64,000 nucleotides of DNA from Ciona intestinalis (lineage: Eukaryota > Chordata > Ascidiacea > Phlebobranchia > Cionidae), in contig NC_020168.2 of the NCBI RefSeq assembly GCF_000224145.3, positions 1-64,000 of the forward strand. Reading direction: 5' to 3'. The notes beneath the pieces are model-generated. The model ran no database searches and had not been told where the DNA came from. It worked only from the letters and a program-made list of their open reading frames with translations. Positions 37,401 to 52,400 of this stretch are shown one piece after another. Position 1 is the first letter of the stretch. The number at the start of each line of letters is the position of its first letter. A program made the translations under genes and the position numbers.

Positions 37401-40400
37401 GCTGCATTTCCTGCATTCAAGACAACTGTTCGTCCGGCAAAGCGCAAACTCAATAATTGTTTTCGTTTTTTAACAACTGTGATTCAACTGAAACGGCACA
37501 GCGGGTGCTAACTCTGCTGCCTGGTTTAAAGAACCAATTTGGCTGGGAATCGTACTTATGTTTGATAAATAAACAGAATCATTAGCCTATGTTGTAACTA
37601 ATCTTAACTGACCCTTCGACCACAGAGACCTTGTGTCCTGGGAACTAACTTCGTAGTCTCACATAGCGATGACGTCACCCCTAAACCACTCAAGCGATAA
37701 ACAGGCGCACAAGTTTGAATTAAAGTTTAAACATTCCACTCAACCATGTATGAGGATAAATAGGTCAAAGGAATTCAATTGTCTCGGTACTAGATTATTG
37801 TAAGATCAATAGTGTGGCTTTATATTTACTTCCCAGAGTAAAACTCAATATATCTCTGTTTACAACTAAAACAAAATAATACATGTTTTCTTTACAAGCA
37901 TTACACTCTTACTTTCCATCTAGCTAGTTTCTACACCTTATTAACTGTACATATCTTTAGCTGCATTTTTGAAAACTAAACTAATAAAACCTCCCTGCCT
38001 TTAATGCAGGCAGTTGTTTGAATCTGTGCAACTCTCTCTCGAGACCAATCGATAGGCAGCGTTCTCAGGGGAGAAAAACCTTCTTCGAAAACGCTGAGGC
38101 GCGAAACAAGCTGATATCCCGTAGTTAAGACTGGAGCCTGACGTCACAAGACACAAATAACAACTGCTTCCCACTTTAAAGCCTCTTTCAAAATCGCACC
38201 GATACGTTAATGATATTCTCTGCATATCAGCTAAAAGGGCAAAAGCAATTTTCTAAAAAGACGCGTTAATTACGCAGTTGTAACATCATTTCCGTTAACA
38301 TACCAAGAAAACTCGCAACCAAACCTTACTACATGACATCAAATACTATACCGCTATCTCATAATAATGATATAGTAAGGTGGGGATAGATGGATCACCT
38401 TTCATTCTATTTTCTATAGTCCTACTTGGTAGTAAACACAAAACACTGAAAGAATTATAAAATCATATTTTTATGATTCCTATGTACCGTTGTTAATTGT
38501 TAAAAATACGATCAGCATATTCGGATATTCTGTGCTAAAGGTGTCCCATCTTACCCCACAGTACCATACTATATGTACCTGCTGTTCATGCAGCCGAGCT
38601 TTGATGTCATCGTTTGTACACCTGTCATGCGCAACTGGTTCCGCGAGTGACGTTTCAACTTCGTTCAACCAATCACGTAAGTTGTTCATACTCGAGTCGA
38701 GTTGAGTGACAGCTGAGACCGTTTCGGATATTTTCTTTGCTCTATAAATTAATAACCTGTATTAGATGTTATATCTACTGAGTGTACAAATAGTGTCGGG
38801 GTTTTGGTGGACAATGTGGCTTGATTAGCAAATAGTGCAAAAACAAATATATCGTTTGTTGATTGACATAAGGGGTACATTAAAAAACTATTTATTTTTT
38901 AAATTGTATCAAATGTGCCGAGGTTTTAAAACATCAGGTTTTTATTCTTTAAATTCACCATTTTTTACTTAATAACTAAATAATTTAGATTTTTTGGGTT
39001 CGGTTCTATTTCAATATCTTGGCGCCTTTTTTCACCAATGGGAGTAAAGGTATGCGATTACGTAATGTATATGGAATGGTATAACAACAACACGCGTTGT
39101 AGGTAGTGCGTGTATGGTATAGTACTGTGGGGTAAGATGAATACCGTTAGCAAATAAGTCTCATAGTTTCTGAACCTGTTTTAAACAATTAACAATGGCC
39201 TTTTAGAGTTGCGAGGATACGGTTTTATAATTCTGTATATATTCTATAATTACTACTAAATGGGACAAAAAATATTTATTAAATTGAGATTTTTTAAAAT
39301 ACACTGAAAGATATTAGTCTGATGATGTAACTTAAAAATTAGATGTAATTAAACTTTTATGATAGAACATTTTTTGTTTTTTTGTGTTTTGTTTTAAACA
39401 ATTTTCTATTGTATATAACTCATAAATTATGTTGTTATTCGTTTATTTCAATACGCAAATGCGAATCACCATGTACGTTTTACACAGGCATGAGAACCGC
39501 TCAAATAATATGAATACATAATTTAGCAATGCTTGATAACACCGTCTGTATAACAGTAATTACCTAGTCTCAAAATGTATGGCTCACTGGCACCACTTAG
39601 CGGAATAAAATACACTGTGATATTTCACAATAAAAACACCCAAGTATTTTATTTTTTATATACATACTGGAAACAGCGAACATACAGTTACTTTTTTAGT
39701 ACTGTGAAGTAAGACGAATGCCGTTGGCACATAATATCTATATTACCTAATCTAGTAACAGCGCTCTTTTAGAGTCGTGAGGATATAGTTATGTATACCA
39801 CTGTGGGGTAAGACGGTTACCGTTAGAACCTAAACCATATCTTTCCTAGATCGTGTTTTAATAATTACCAACACTCATTTAGAGTCGTGAAGATATGGTT
39901 TCATAGTTATATAAAGTACGATGAATAATATAAACGAATTGTATTTATTGGTAACCAGTAAAATCAAATTATGTTTCTTCCGTAATAGGTTTTAACTTCA
40001 ATAAGCAATACGCGACACCAGGAATGTATCTTGTTTCTTTCATTTCTTCCGGGAAGGATGAGAGTTCAAATTTATCAATATTACGTAGCTCATCTATAAC
40101 TATGACGTCACTATGCACATACTTCGTCAGTTCATTGTCAAGCTTCTTCGAAAATTCCGAACTGCAACGGTTGGTTCTTGTGCTAAAAATGCAGACCCCG
40201 CCGATTTTTATCGCATTGATAAGGTGTTTTAAGCAACCCGCGTCGACTTGCGCCGGCCCGAAACCACCGGCCATCACGGCCACGTCGTACTGTGAAGACG
40301 ACAGCATTTCCGGCAGATTTTTTCCCGGATCTAGAAATTGACAAAATGTGTTTCTGTAAACACCATCAGTCAGATCCAACATGGCGTCCGAACCATCAAC

Positions 40401-43400
40401 TCCGTCTATTGGGCCTGTAAATCCAACCGAGCGAAGTCGATTCGCTACAAGTCCTGTTCCACAGCAGAAGTCCACAACGGAAGAATTCATTGAAATTTCC
40501 GAATGTTTGTTTACAGCGTTAAGGATTAAGTCTACGCAGTGTTTAGGTGCAGTATACTCCAATGCCGTTACGTCTGTGTTGTAATCAGTCGCCCACGCTT
40601 TGTAGTTTTCCAGTTTTTCCTTCTGTTCTGCGGAGAAGGTATGTGCGTACTCGTGTGCACGCTGTCGGGCAATTTTTTCCGCATCAACCGCTTGAGTTTG
40701 ATCAGACATTTCAACTAATGCTTAAATTAGTTTCTGTTAAAAAAATTTTGGAAAATTTATCACAATCTTGGCTTAACACTATTTTCTGTTGTTTTTGTTT
40801 AATAAGTAAATTTTCTAACTGTCAGTTGAAAAGTGAATTCAACGGCCGGAACAAATATATCACGGCACCATCAAAACCGTCTTAAATAGAATGTCCCAAA
40901 TACATGATTACATTGCTATCACGTTTTTAAGAGTGAAGAATAGATTTTAGTTGGAATCAACTAACGAAATTGTCTCGAAGCTGGTCCCGTTAATCACCAT
41001 AGCAAAACGTCTCGCTTATTCCTCTCACCCACAACAACACGTAGCTCGGTTCACCCTTGTATAATCAGGTTTACTGAAAACCACTACACGCTTATATACG
41101 CAACATTTTCGCAACGAAAGACACATAACTGCAGCGTTTAAACAGCAGGGGGTTTGGTTTGGCTCCAGGCATTGCAGTTACGTTTCGCGATTTCCGCGAT
41201 AAGCAATCATCGATGTAGATACGCGAGTAGAACGACCCAGAAATTCACACGCACAAAACATATGTATAAGGAATAGCAATACGCATAAAAGCATGAACTT
41301 GTGTCAATCCGAGCTACGTATATGAAACACGTTTACTTTCTAACTTTAGAAATGAAGTCTTAATATACGTTTTCGTTCATGAAAACTCTTCTCTCTTTGT
41401 TGTTTGTCTTCTGTCTAATAATTTCCTCCTTCCTATAATAATATCTCAGTTCCTAACTCTCAAGGCTTAAGTCACATTTCTTGCAGCTAAAATCAAGTCT
41501 TGCATATCATTAGAATTAAAAAAAAAACGTTCATATATAAAAGCACGTAATTAGCACAAAACATTTGCTTTAATCAGGTCCGATGCTGTCTTATTACTTA
41601 AAACTATTGGTAATGGTCGATACAGTATTTTATACTAAACGACTGACGAACTGTCACAACACCAGTCTATTTGCGGTTCGGTTATGGAAAAGTTTACACG
41701 AGTGTCTTTATCGTTTTAGCGATAACTGCCATGTCGCCCTCCTAGTTGTTTTCCTATGTATATTCGTCCTCTCTCTTATCTCTCCTAGGTTGCTTCTCTC
41801 CTTATTTCTCTATTATTTAACCGCTGACTAATCCTATTCCCGTAAAACTTGATAAATAAACCGTTGTAAATGCTGATGGGACCACGGCCTACTAGAGATA
41901 GTGATAGGGGACACATTTTACGTGTTTTTCCGTCCACGTGCGACCAAGAAAACGGTATATAGTACTGTGAGTAAGATAGAACACCTTTAGCACATAATAT
42001 CCGATTATCCTGATGGTGTTTTAATAAATTAACAACGGTCTATAGGGGTCGTGACGATACGGTTTAAAATTATTTGATTGCTCCTTGTTACTACCAAATA
42101 GCACACGAAAATCGAATGAAAAGGTGTCCCATCTTCCCCACTCTACTATATCAACTTTACACAAAACTTCTGTAATATAAAACTTTATAATACTTTTTCA
42201 GGCTCAACTAACAAAACTTATTCTCCCATCAATCCCATCGGAATATAAATAAACGTTAATAACCCACCTTGCATGAACCATCGTTTCCAGAAACTTCCAC
42301 CTCGTATTTATCCTTCCTTTAACTTTTCTTCCACCTTATCGCCTTTCCTTTCGACCGCTTGCCGATCCAGTATTAGGCCCATCCAACTTTGAAGCGAGGT
42401 TCATCAACGTTTCTCTCTTCTCAGTCATATCATCAAGGTATGTCTGATTAAGGGTATTTAAAATAATATACTACATAACAGGAACAGGATAAATGAGTTT
42501 AACTTATTTATCCTTAAAAAGACAGTCGTTATAACATAGGTGTTCTGTCCCATACACCACATGCCCGCTTAAGAGAGTTTAGAATAATAGAGAGGGTACA
42601 AGGGAAGTTAGATGTGCATTCATGTAAAAAAATAAACTTATTGGTTCTAATATTTAATGAATAATGCAGTGAAAAACTCCAGGGTAGGCATGCATACCTT
42701 GCCACCCTAGGTTTGACACCTGCGTTAATGGTGTGTGTCACCCCAGTATTGACAAAAAAACATTTATATTATCAATGGATTTATTTTTATTTTTCATGGG
42801 TGAGGTCCTTGTCAAAGACCTGGGATTTAGGCCACATTTGCCCCATTACCCCAACACCCGGAAAGCCCATTTTAGTCCCCTTTTTTTTTTGTTTTGCGAC
42901 ACCGCATCGCACTCAGACGCGTGTTATTTTGCATCATGTTTTTTATCCTCGTGTGCTTAGGAGGTACCACTCTTTTCACCTTTGTGTATGATTTGGTTTT
43001 TAATATGGCTTTATTGGCTTATAATTTGGACAACCCATTAGTGACCGCTGGGTTGGACCAATGTCCGTTAAGTGTCTTGCCCAAGGACACATACGCCGAT
43101 CAGTGCTAGTACTGCCGTCGAGCTTGAACCGGGGACACTTTGGTTCTAATATTAATGACCAATATCTTACCTGTTGTAACTCCCCAATCAAGTCGTTAAT
43201 TGAACCATCTGTTGCCATGGAAACCTTTGCCTCTATTCCACACAACCAATCACACAGCTCATGATATTGGTCGTCAAACTGATTCCATTCTGTTAGGCTG
43301 AAACGAACAACAATGTTACACGCAGCCTAATTTAATCTAAATACATATATAGTACTGTGGGGTAATATGTATACCGTTAGCACCCAATATCTTGTATTTC

Positions 43401-46400
43401 CTGATCAGGTTTTTAACAATATTGACACTGTTTTAGAGCCGTGAGGATACAATTACATAATTTTCTCTATAAACATTTTTGTTTACTACCGAACAGACAA
43501 TAAAAAGATTGAAAACATGAACCATCTTATCCTAACCTACTATGCATTGGCATAATAATACAGTCAACCCTGCTTAAACAGACCAGTGTGGCTTAGACCA
43601 GATGTGGTCCTAGGCAAGGTTCACTATACTGGACATAAGGGGTACAATATGTATTTCTTTTTATATTTTCTAACTGTTTTAATTTCCATTTTATTTGAAA
43701 AAGGTTTTAAATACCACAACTTAAAACACAATCTCTTTGCTTCAAATTCTTACCAACTATCAACAAATTTCTTCCTGTCTGTTGTTTGTTGTAGAAGTTC
43801 GTTCCACAAAGTGGTTGCCAAGGTAACTCTCTCCTGCAGCAACTTTACATCCGGACCTTTCATCTCTTCCTTGATCTTCTTCATCCAAGAGCGAATACGA
43901 TCCAACTTAACTTGCCCCATCTCAAACATGATCTCCCGATCCCTGCACTTAATGAGGTCCCCATGGAGGTTCTCATGCTCTGAAGGAATCTTTCCAAGCA
44001 GCAACTCTCTTGTCTCCCTCATCAACTCCATCACTTCGTCAACCCCGTATTCACAATCATTCCAAACCATCAAGAAGTCTAATATTTGCCTCCTAAAATA
44101 TAAAGGGTGTCAAAAAAAAACTTTTACATTGTTTAAACATAACAAGAAAAAAATGTATATAATTGGTGTCATAAAAACTTATATTTTCTTATATCAAGAA
44201 GTTCATTATAATTAAATTATTAATGGTACGTTTCTTGAAAAAAATTAAAAAAAAATATTTAGTAGTAGTACAAGATGTTTAAATGAATGTTATTCTTTGC
44301 GTGATAGGGACACTTGTTATACCAGGGGTGTTCTGTTTCATATACCTCGTACCCGCTTACCAGTTATCACGTATATAACTTATTTATCCTCGCATGAAGG
44401 GGCCATGACAATTGTTATAACATGGGTGTTCTGTTTCATATACCTCGTGCCAGCTGACGAGTGACCATGTATGTAACTTTGTGGGTGGTTATTTTAATTG
44501 CTCAGGAAGAGGTATATTTAAGTTGTTGGGAACACTTATATAGGTATGTTGTTTTTGTTAATAATAAATGAAACTGAACTAAGCAGTTTTACAAGATAGC
44601 CAATCACTACAAAACACACATGCTACCAACTTTTGAATTTTAATTGCTTTGGTTCGTTCATTCAGTTTATGTTGTTTTGAAGCAACTTCTCTACAAAATC
44701 TTGAATGAGCTTCACCAGTTACCAAGCCAACCACTTCACGACTTGATTCTAATACTTCATTAGTGGATCGCTTTATCTTTTCATCTGTGTCCTGTGTATT
44801 TAAGGTAGGGTTTTTATTTAGGTATCAATGCAGTTAAAAAATAGTATAAGATGGTTAACACAAAGGTGTTTGGGGCGATGGGCCAACTCTGGCATAAATC
44901 CTAGGTCTTCAAAGACCTCACCTATATACAAAAATTAGAATAGAATAGATACACAATATGAATGAATAGAAAACATGAGTGGTATTCGGTCTGCCGATAA
45001 AACTAATTGAGACCTGATTTAAATTCCTTTTTTTTTCTGGTTGTTCGACAGTCAAACTTTATTTTTGGGAGATAAGAATATTTTACCCAAGCATACAAGT
45101 AATAAAAGTGCTTTGAATAAAAGTAATTATTTCTCCTCGTGTGGCCAAAAAACAACAGTAATTATAACACGGGTGTTATGTTACATACAGCTCGTGCTCG
45201 TTTACAAGTTACCAGGTATGTAACTTTGTGGGTGATTATTTTACAAGTTTTAACTACTATACCCTACCTCTAGTTTAAATAGGTTGCACTTGAGAGTATT
45301 AATGGAGTGTGGTTGCATTTCAAGATTGACATCAACAAGCCAACATTGTGCCTTTCTACATTCCCCTTCATAATCACCCCATACTTGTAGTGATGAATGG
45401 ACAACTGATTTCCGTTGTCTGGCTTTGATTAAAACTGATTTCCACTGGGATTCCAACCCACTTAACTTCTGAGAGATTTCCTCACTAAAAATAAAATCAG
45501 AAAACTGTTGAAAAATGTTTTATTTAAAAAAATCAATCAAAACTTTCATTTTTAAACTAACAATATTAAAACGTTTTTAACTATGTTATTTGCAAAGAAT
45601 GTGTCACTAAAGTTTACAATAGTTCATTTTAAAAATACAAATTTGTTTTCTTTACCTTTGATGCATGGCACCACTTCTTACTTGTTCATTTCCACTTTGA
45701 ATAATAGATCTTAATAACTGTTGTCTTGCCCCGCTCTCAATTAACAACAAATCATACGACCTGTACAAGATATTCAAAGTGATTAAATTTATGTAAAACA
45801 GATCTCTTTTAAAACATTCATTTTAAAATTAAAAGAACCTAAAAAGATAATTTATTAATAAAGCCTGAGATGTTTTAACTTTTTTACTAAATAAGAAATG
45901 AGTAGTTGGTGAAAATTTCTTTTATTTTTCTACCAGACATTTGAAAACATTATTTTATTCTAATGTTTCATCTGCCATTTGCCAATTCCTGATGTAGTAA
46001 AGAAACAGAGCTATTTTAAACATAATAATGACCTAATAGGAGATACAACCTTGGAATAAAATAAAATTTTAAATACCAAAGAAACAAAAAATAATTATTA
46101 CATTGTGTCTGGTAGCAGAAGAACGAAAATTTTATACCAAAAAAATATATTTTATTTAGTAAAAAACCTAAGAGCATTTTAAACTTCAATAAGTCAGTAC
46201 CATACCACAACAACCAACAAGTTTCCCCACCTTGCTTGTTCCAGCAGCCCCTCATATGAGCATGCAACATCAGCGACCAAACTTCTTTCACTTTGAGCCA
46301 CAAACAACATCCAGTTCTCACATTTATCTTCAAATTCCAACACCTCAGTTAATGCATGCTGGACATCGGCAAACCTGAACAGAATTTCTTGCTTGAATGA

Positions 46401-49400
46401 ATGTAGCTTATTTATCCTAGTGGGGCGAGGCAATGGCAGTCTTTATAAAAAAGGTGTTCTGTTTCATACACTACATGTTCACTTACGAGTTACCACATAT
46501 GTAACTTTGTCATTGATTGTTATTTTTTGGTTTTATTTTTTTTAACATTAGGTTTGCAGCAATTTTAAAGTCAACACTTTGTTGAAACCATGTATACCTC
46601 ACACCAAATTTTATTTTAGCATTAACAAAAAATCCAACGCAGTGACTTTGAACGCCAGAAAGAGGTTTTACCTATTAGCCTTCAATGACTCTTCATCATC
46701 ACAAAACAACTACAACTGTAAAATTGGTAATAATAGGCTGCTTGTTGAATGAATGAATGTAACTTACTTTATCCTCGCGCGGCTGGAAAACGACAACTGT
46801 TATAATCATGGGTTTAACACCTCGTGCCAGCTTACGAGTTACCAAGTATGTTACTTTGTGGGTAATTATTATTATTTTTTTTATGTATTGCTGATAATTT
46901 GGACAACCCATTAGTGACCACTTGGTTGGAGCAATTGCCGTTAAGTGTCTTGCTCAAGGACACATAACCCATTATGGTAGCAGTGTCGAGCCTTGGTAAT
47001 AAGTTCCAGGCAGGCGCGCTAACCACTATGCCACGGTGTTGGACCAAACATGTTGTTACAAGTAGTTTTCAGAGCTTTAAATATCATGACCCATAAGCAA
47101 TAATAATACAACTACGCCTGTATTCGATTTATTTAAACATAAAAACACAAAGCTACTTACTCTACAACAGTCTTCTTCAAGCTTTCCTTCCACTTTAGGT
47201 TAAGTTCTTGCAAGCGTTTGATGTGTGGTGCTGCTAAAGGTAACTCACATGATAGCATGTTAACATGGTCAATGGTTCCAGCATATGCTTTAAATGCTTG
47301 CAATCTTGCTCTGCAACTTTCTATCTTCCCCTAAAGTAAATCAACATCCAGTTAGAGGTTGTCGCTATTTGTATAAAGCATAGTTTGAAATAAGCTAATA
47401 TTGTGTCTTTACTCCAATTTTGTATTGAAATTTTAATAATGGGAATCTCAAAAAGGATAACAAGTAAAAAGCTACCTGAGTGATTGTTGAAAAGGAAAGC
47501 AAACAGACATTCCTTATCCATTAAAAAAGTTACACCAAGAAAGTGTTTTAATGCTTTAAAAGAAATGTAATATAAACAATATAAATGGGTTTAACGACCT
47601 TACTTTTTTTATTGTGTATTTAAAAATGACATAAATAAATGGGTTGCTTGACATGGATTTGATAATGATTTTCCATACATATGACATGAATATAAATGAA
47701 TTTAAAGACAGTTCTACCTCCAGTTCAATTCTTTCCTTCCCAGCAACTTTATCCAGAAACACAAAATTTGTGAGCCAGGTTTCTAAGTACCCAAGTTTGT
47801 CCGCAAACTTTTCAGCAATTGGAGCCAAGTCATAAACTCGTGAAAACGTATCATGAGCTTCACGTGATACACAGTCAATGGATGTAGCAAGTCTGTATTA
47901 AAATAATTTGGTTTGTATACAACTTGAAGTATACAACTTGGAATGTTCAGCTTAAAATACATAACTTGAAATGTGAATGTCTTCTCACGTTATATCTATA
48001 ATAAATGAAATGTAATCAAAACTTTGATATTTATAATTAATATTCTTGGAATACATAAATAGTTATAACACACTAGCAAATACCTACCTATCCCATAGTT
48101 TCCGCATATCTTTACTTTAATTAGATTTTTTACAATAAACATTTAGAATTGTTACAATTGAAAAAATACAATAAATATTTTTTAAAAATAAATTCCCATT
48201 TTTCTTATTTTTAACAAATTAAGTAAAAAATTTAAACAGGCAACAAATTTACCTCATAGTCCGCATGGTGCTTTCAATGTTCATACCATGATGTGAATCA
48301 CTTTTGTTGAGCTGGACTTTTTCTAACTCTTCAAATTGTTTGGCGAGAGCGACAGCATTTTCAAGCAAGTTCTGTTGACATAAATAAACAGAAATAAAAT
48401 TTCAGAATTTATTCGAAACACAGTTGTACGTTATAACATAACCAATATTTTATTTATCAGTTGAATACAGTAGCCAAGATCAGGTTAATTAAAACATCAG
48501 GTTAAAAGTCTTGCCATAAATTAATATTTTTAAAACACAGGAGCCCAAAAAAGGAGATATTACATTGCATGTCGTACTATATATGCAAAAGTAACATTTA
48601 ATTTTTAATATTTATTCTATTTCACCCACAAAGTAACATACATGGTAACTCGTAATCTGGCACGAGGTGTTAAACCCGTGTCGTTTTCCGGCCACGCGGG
48701 GATAAAGTAAGTTACATTCAGTCATTCATTTATTTAAGAATAATGAGTTTTTTTTACTAAGCTTAGTTATACTAATAAAAGACTTAGTGTAAAGTTCTTA
48801 AAGCTCACCTCTGCTTTTATGAGAGTTGCATTTGGATCATTGATTATTGTTTTCATTGATCCAATCTCTTCACAAGTTGCTTTGATTGATTCCATTCTTG
48901 CCTCAGTAAAAGCAAATTCTTCATTAAATTTATTCATAGTCTGTTGGGTTGCTTTGTGTTGAGTTATTCGTGATGACAACCTGGATGTTACATCATTCCA
49001 CCTGGATATGCAAAGTAATGAATGGAAGATGTAATGAAACTAGTGCTGGGGTTTAGTAGTTAGGTGCTTGTATCGTAACCAAAAGAGAATAAAGTGTGTG
49101 TCCTTGAGCAAGACACTTAACTGACATTGCTCCAACCCAGTGGTCACTAATAGATTGTAGCAGCCTTAGTGTTCGGGTAATGGACGAACTCTGGCATAAA
49201 TCTAAGGCCCCGTTGGCTCTCTGTAGGATCACCCATAGAATAGAATCAATTAATGTATTTATCTATACTCATTTATTTTCTCCAACTATTTGGTTACTAG
49301 TTTGCTTAATTTATTTTAAACTGTAAAAATACAGCCTGAGACCACCATAACAGTTTAAAAACATTGAGTAGTGTTTGTTACCTTGATTCAAGTGCAGCAA

Positions 49401-52400
49401 GTCGTTGTTTAGTTGCAGCTGCTGCGTTGTCATGGCAACGTGTGATGATGCAATCAGCTTCTACTGCAAGAAGTTGAATCTGAAGATTTTGACCTTGGAG
49501 GTTTTGTTGTGTGGCTGCAAAGTGAAATATTATATTCCTGTGTTGATTATATAGAAAAATAAATACTATATTATATTAATACGTTATTAACAAAAATACT
49601 GCATTAATTTATAATGTTACTTATATTGACTGTATTATATTATACAAAAAGTAGTGTATTATATTAAATATTTTTTTAACAGCTAATCTGGTATTGTTGT
49701 TATACCTGATTAGACGCTAAGGTTTTTTACATTATGCCTGGTAGCAGAAGTAACAGAATAATATATTATAGTGCTATTTATATTACCAGAAATACTGTAT
49801 TATATTATAATGTTGGGTATAACGACAAAGTATTTAAACCACCTTCCAGTTTTGCAATCTTTCGGTCCATTTCGGAAAACATCGACTCATCATCCATTAA
49901 TGCTGACTCAGCAGTCTTTATATAGTTGAAAGCGATACTTTCAGCAGATTGATATCTGCATAAAAATAGTTGAATTTACATACATAAGTATATGCAACTT
50001 AAAAATTGGTTGGATATACATTAGAAATATATAAAGATTGATTGAATACGATAAGATAAAAGCGGGTTATGTTTACAAATCTAAGTTTATTAAATATATA
50101 TACATAAAATTGGTTGAATAAACAAAAATTTCAATCTGGTTAAATGCAAATACATACAAATGGGTGAAACATACATATTTTAAATTTGGTCAAATATCCA
50201 AGGCTTAACATTCAACAATCTTAACGAACCTGTTCCATAAGTTGAGCGATTTATTGAGTTCCTTCTTCAAACAAACAAGGGAATGTTCCAGAATGGTCCA
50301 TGTTTGGTGCAACTCACCAAGACTTGAACTCCCAAGCCCTGGAACTGGTGATGCACGTTTGAAATCAGCATTTTTATCAAACACCAAATTTTTGTAATTC
50401 TTCTCCAGTTTCACAATCTGATGGTACTTTGATTTTAATTTTGCCTCGAATTTAAACTTTTCCGACAGCTTAGCCTTAGTTTCAAGTGGTGAGCCAAGTT
50501 TGATTGATATTTCATCATTCTGCATCTGGAAATTATCATTATTATTTCCTAATGTATTCTTAAAAATTGAATGCATGTAATTTAATTACCCTCGCATGGC
50601 AGGGCAACAACAGCCGTTATAACAGGGGTGTTCTGTTTCATACACATCGTACCAGCTTACAAGTTACCACTTATGTAACTTATTTATTCTTGCGTCACTG
50701 GACAACGCCAGTCATTATAACACTGATGTTCTGTTTCATGTAACTTATTTATTTCTGCGTAACTGGACAACGCCAGTCGTTATAACACTGATGTTCTGTT
50801 TTATAAACCTGCTTACAAGTTACCACATACGTAACTTTGCGGTTGATTATTTCGTTGGATCTTTTTAACGCTCTAAATATATCATAATTATTTCTCATAC
50901 ATTCATGTTTGTATATCTCCAACGCTACATACTTGTAAATGTTCATCCATCCAGGATTGCAGGGCAGATATCTCATTTTCATGAGCTTCCCATTTCTCAT
51001 ATTCAGATTCAGCTTGTGTGACAGTTTCATTCAGCTAGGTATGGGTATTATACATAAGTGATGATTTTTCATTACACAGTTGTTGGTGGTAAATATCAGG
51101 TTAATGTTATAAGTTCCAATAGGTGTAGCGAACACGTGTAAGTGTATATTCAAACAATAGTTTTTTTTGTCAAGGAATTTTGTGTTTTTGTTTTTGAATT
51201 TGTTTTTAAGAGATTTTTTTTGTTATTAATACCAAGGTACAAACAAAATTTTAAACTACTTCTGCAATACGAAAGTTTACAGTTATCATATTATTAAATA
51301 CGGTGCAACAAACTTAATTAACAAATGGTGAATACTTTAGATTGAAAGCAACATTATTTATGACTCACCCGAATTATTAGTAACGCAAACTGTCGAACAA
51401 TGGTTTCAACTTCAAATTTAACTTCAGATGTTTCATGTTTTTGTAAGAATTCTACAGTTTCTTGCCGGAATGCAATTTCAGCTTGGTAGCTCTGGAAACA
51501 TTAATATATTGTGCTGTAGTGGCTACCAGGCATAGCATAACATATAAATAAAAATCCTTTTTGGTAAAAGTATGATACTTGCTTGTTTTTTTTTACTAAA
51601 ACAAGCAACTTTTTTAGTAAAACAAGCAACTTTTTTTACCAAAACAAGCAACTTTTTTTAGTAAAACAAGCAACTTTTTTACTAAAACAAGCAACTGTTT
51701 TTACTAATACAGTATTTTTAATAAAAATATAGTTCCTTAAATTTACTTAAATATAAATTATTTACCTAAATATAAGATTGATATATTTTGTATGTAATGA
51801 TTAAATGTACAAATTATTACCAACAGTAATAAGGCCATACCTTATAAATAACAAGTTGATTTTTGATTGCTTCAGTTCCAATCACATCATATCCTGCTAA
51901 TTTCTCACGATCAAGAGCAGTGTTGACCATAAAAATCCATTCAGACATAAGTGTTGCCAAATCAGAAGTAGATAAATCTTTCTTCTGTTTCTGCAATTTA
52001 CAACACAGTATATATGCAGTCAGGATCTGGTGCTAGGGAATACATTACCGGCCAAAATCAAGTCGAGCAAGTTTATAATATAGAAGTGTAAATCGTCTGA
52101 TCATTAATTAAAGCGTTGTTAGTCTGTCATTAATACAACTTGTTCTTTAAAACTTTACTAAACACCAAAGATGGTTTTAGTTCATTTTAAAACGTTTAAA
52201 AAAGAAGTATTATCTTACATATAGGCTGTCATGTTTATACTGAGACTAAACAGAAAACTTGAGTTTTGCTCCTATTTTATACATGCATTACAACAACAAA
52301 GATGTTTGCACATTTGTTATACACTTACACTTCTACCATACTGTTATACACATATACCAAACTTACTTTTATTACTTTTCTGTAAACTTCATCTCTTTCA

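Larger units (their letters stand above)
36969..38578. other. Region upstream of the putative short-isoform promoter
   Basis: Part of a nesprin intron. It has two palindromic CRE octamers (37670-37677 and 38139-38146) and a MITE at 38371-38576. Base composition around 38000-38160 is less AT-rich than nearby introns. I see no exon. A 62-74 codon open stretch here looks like chance. Confidence 0.45.

Noticed and set aside
38001..38225. 74-codon minus-strand frame near the CRE site
   Set aside because: No splice or homology support; chance in a less AT-rich patch.
43586..44215. 209-codon plus-strand frame
   Set aside because: Antisense to nesprin exon 43754-44092, extended by AT-rich intron.
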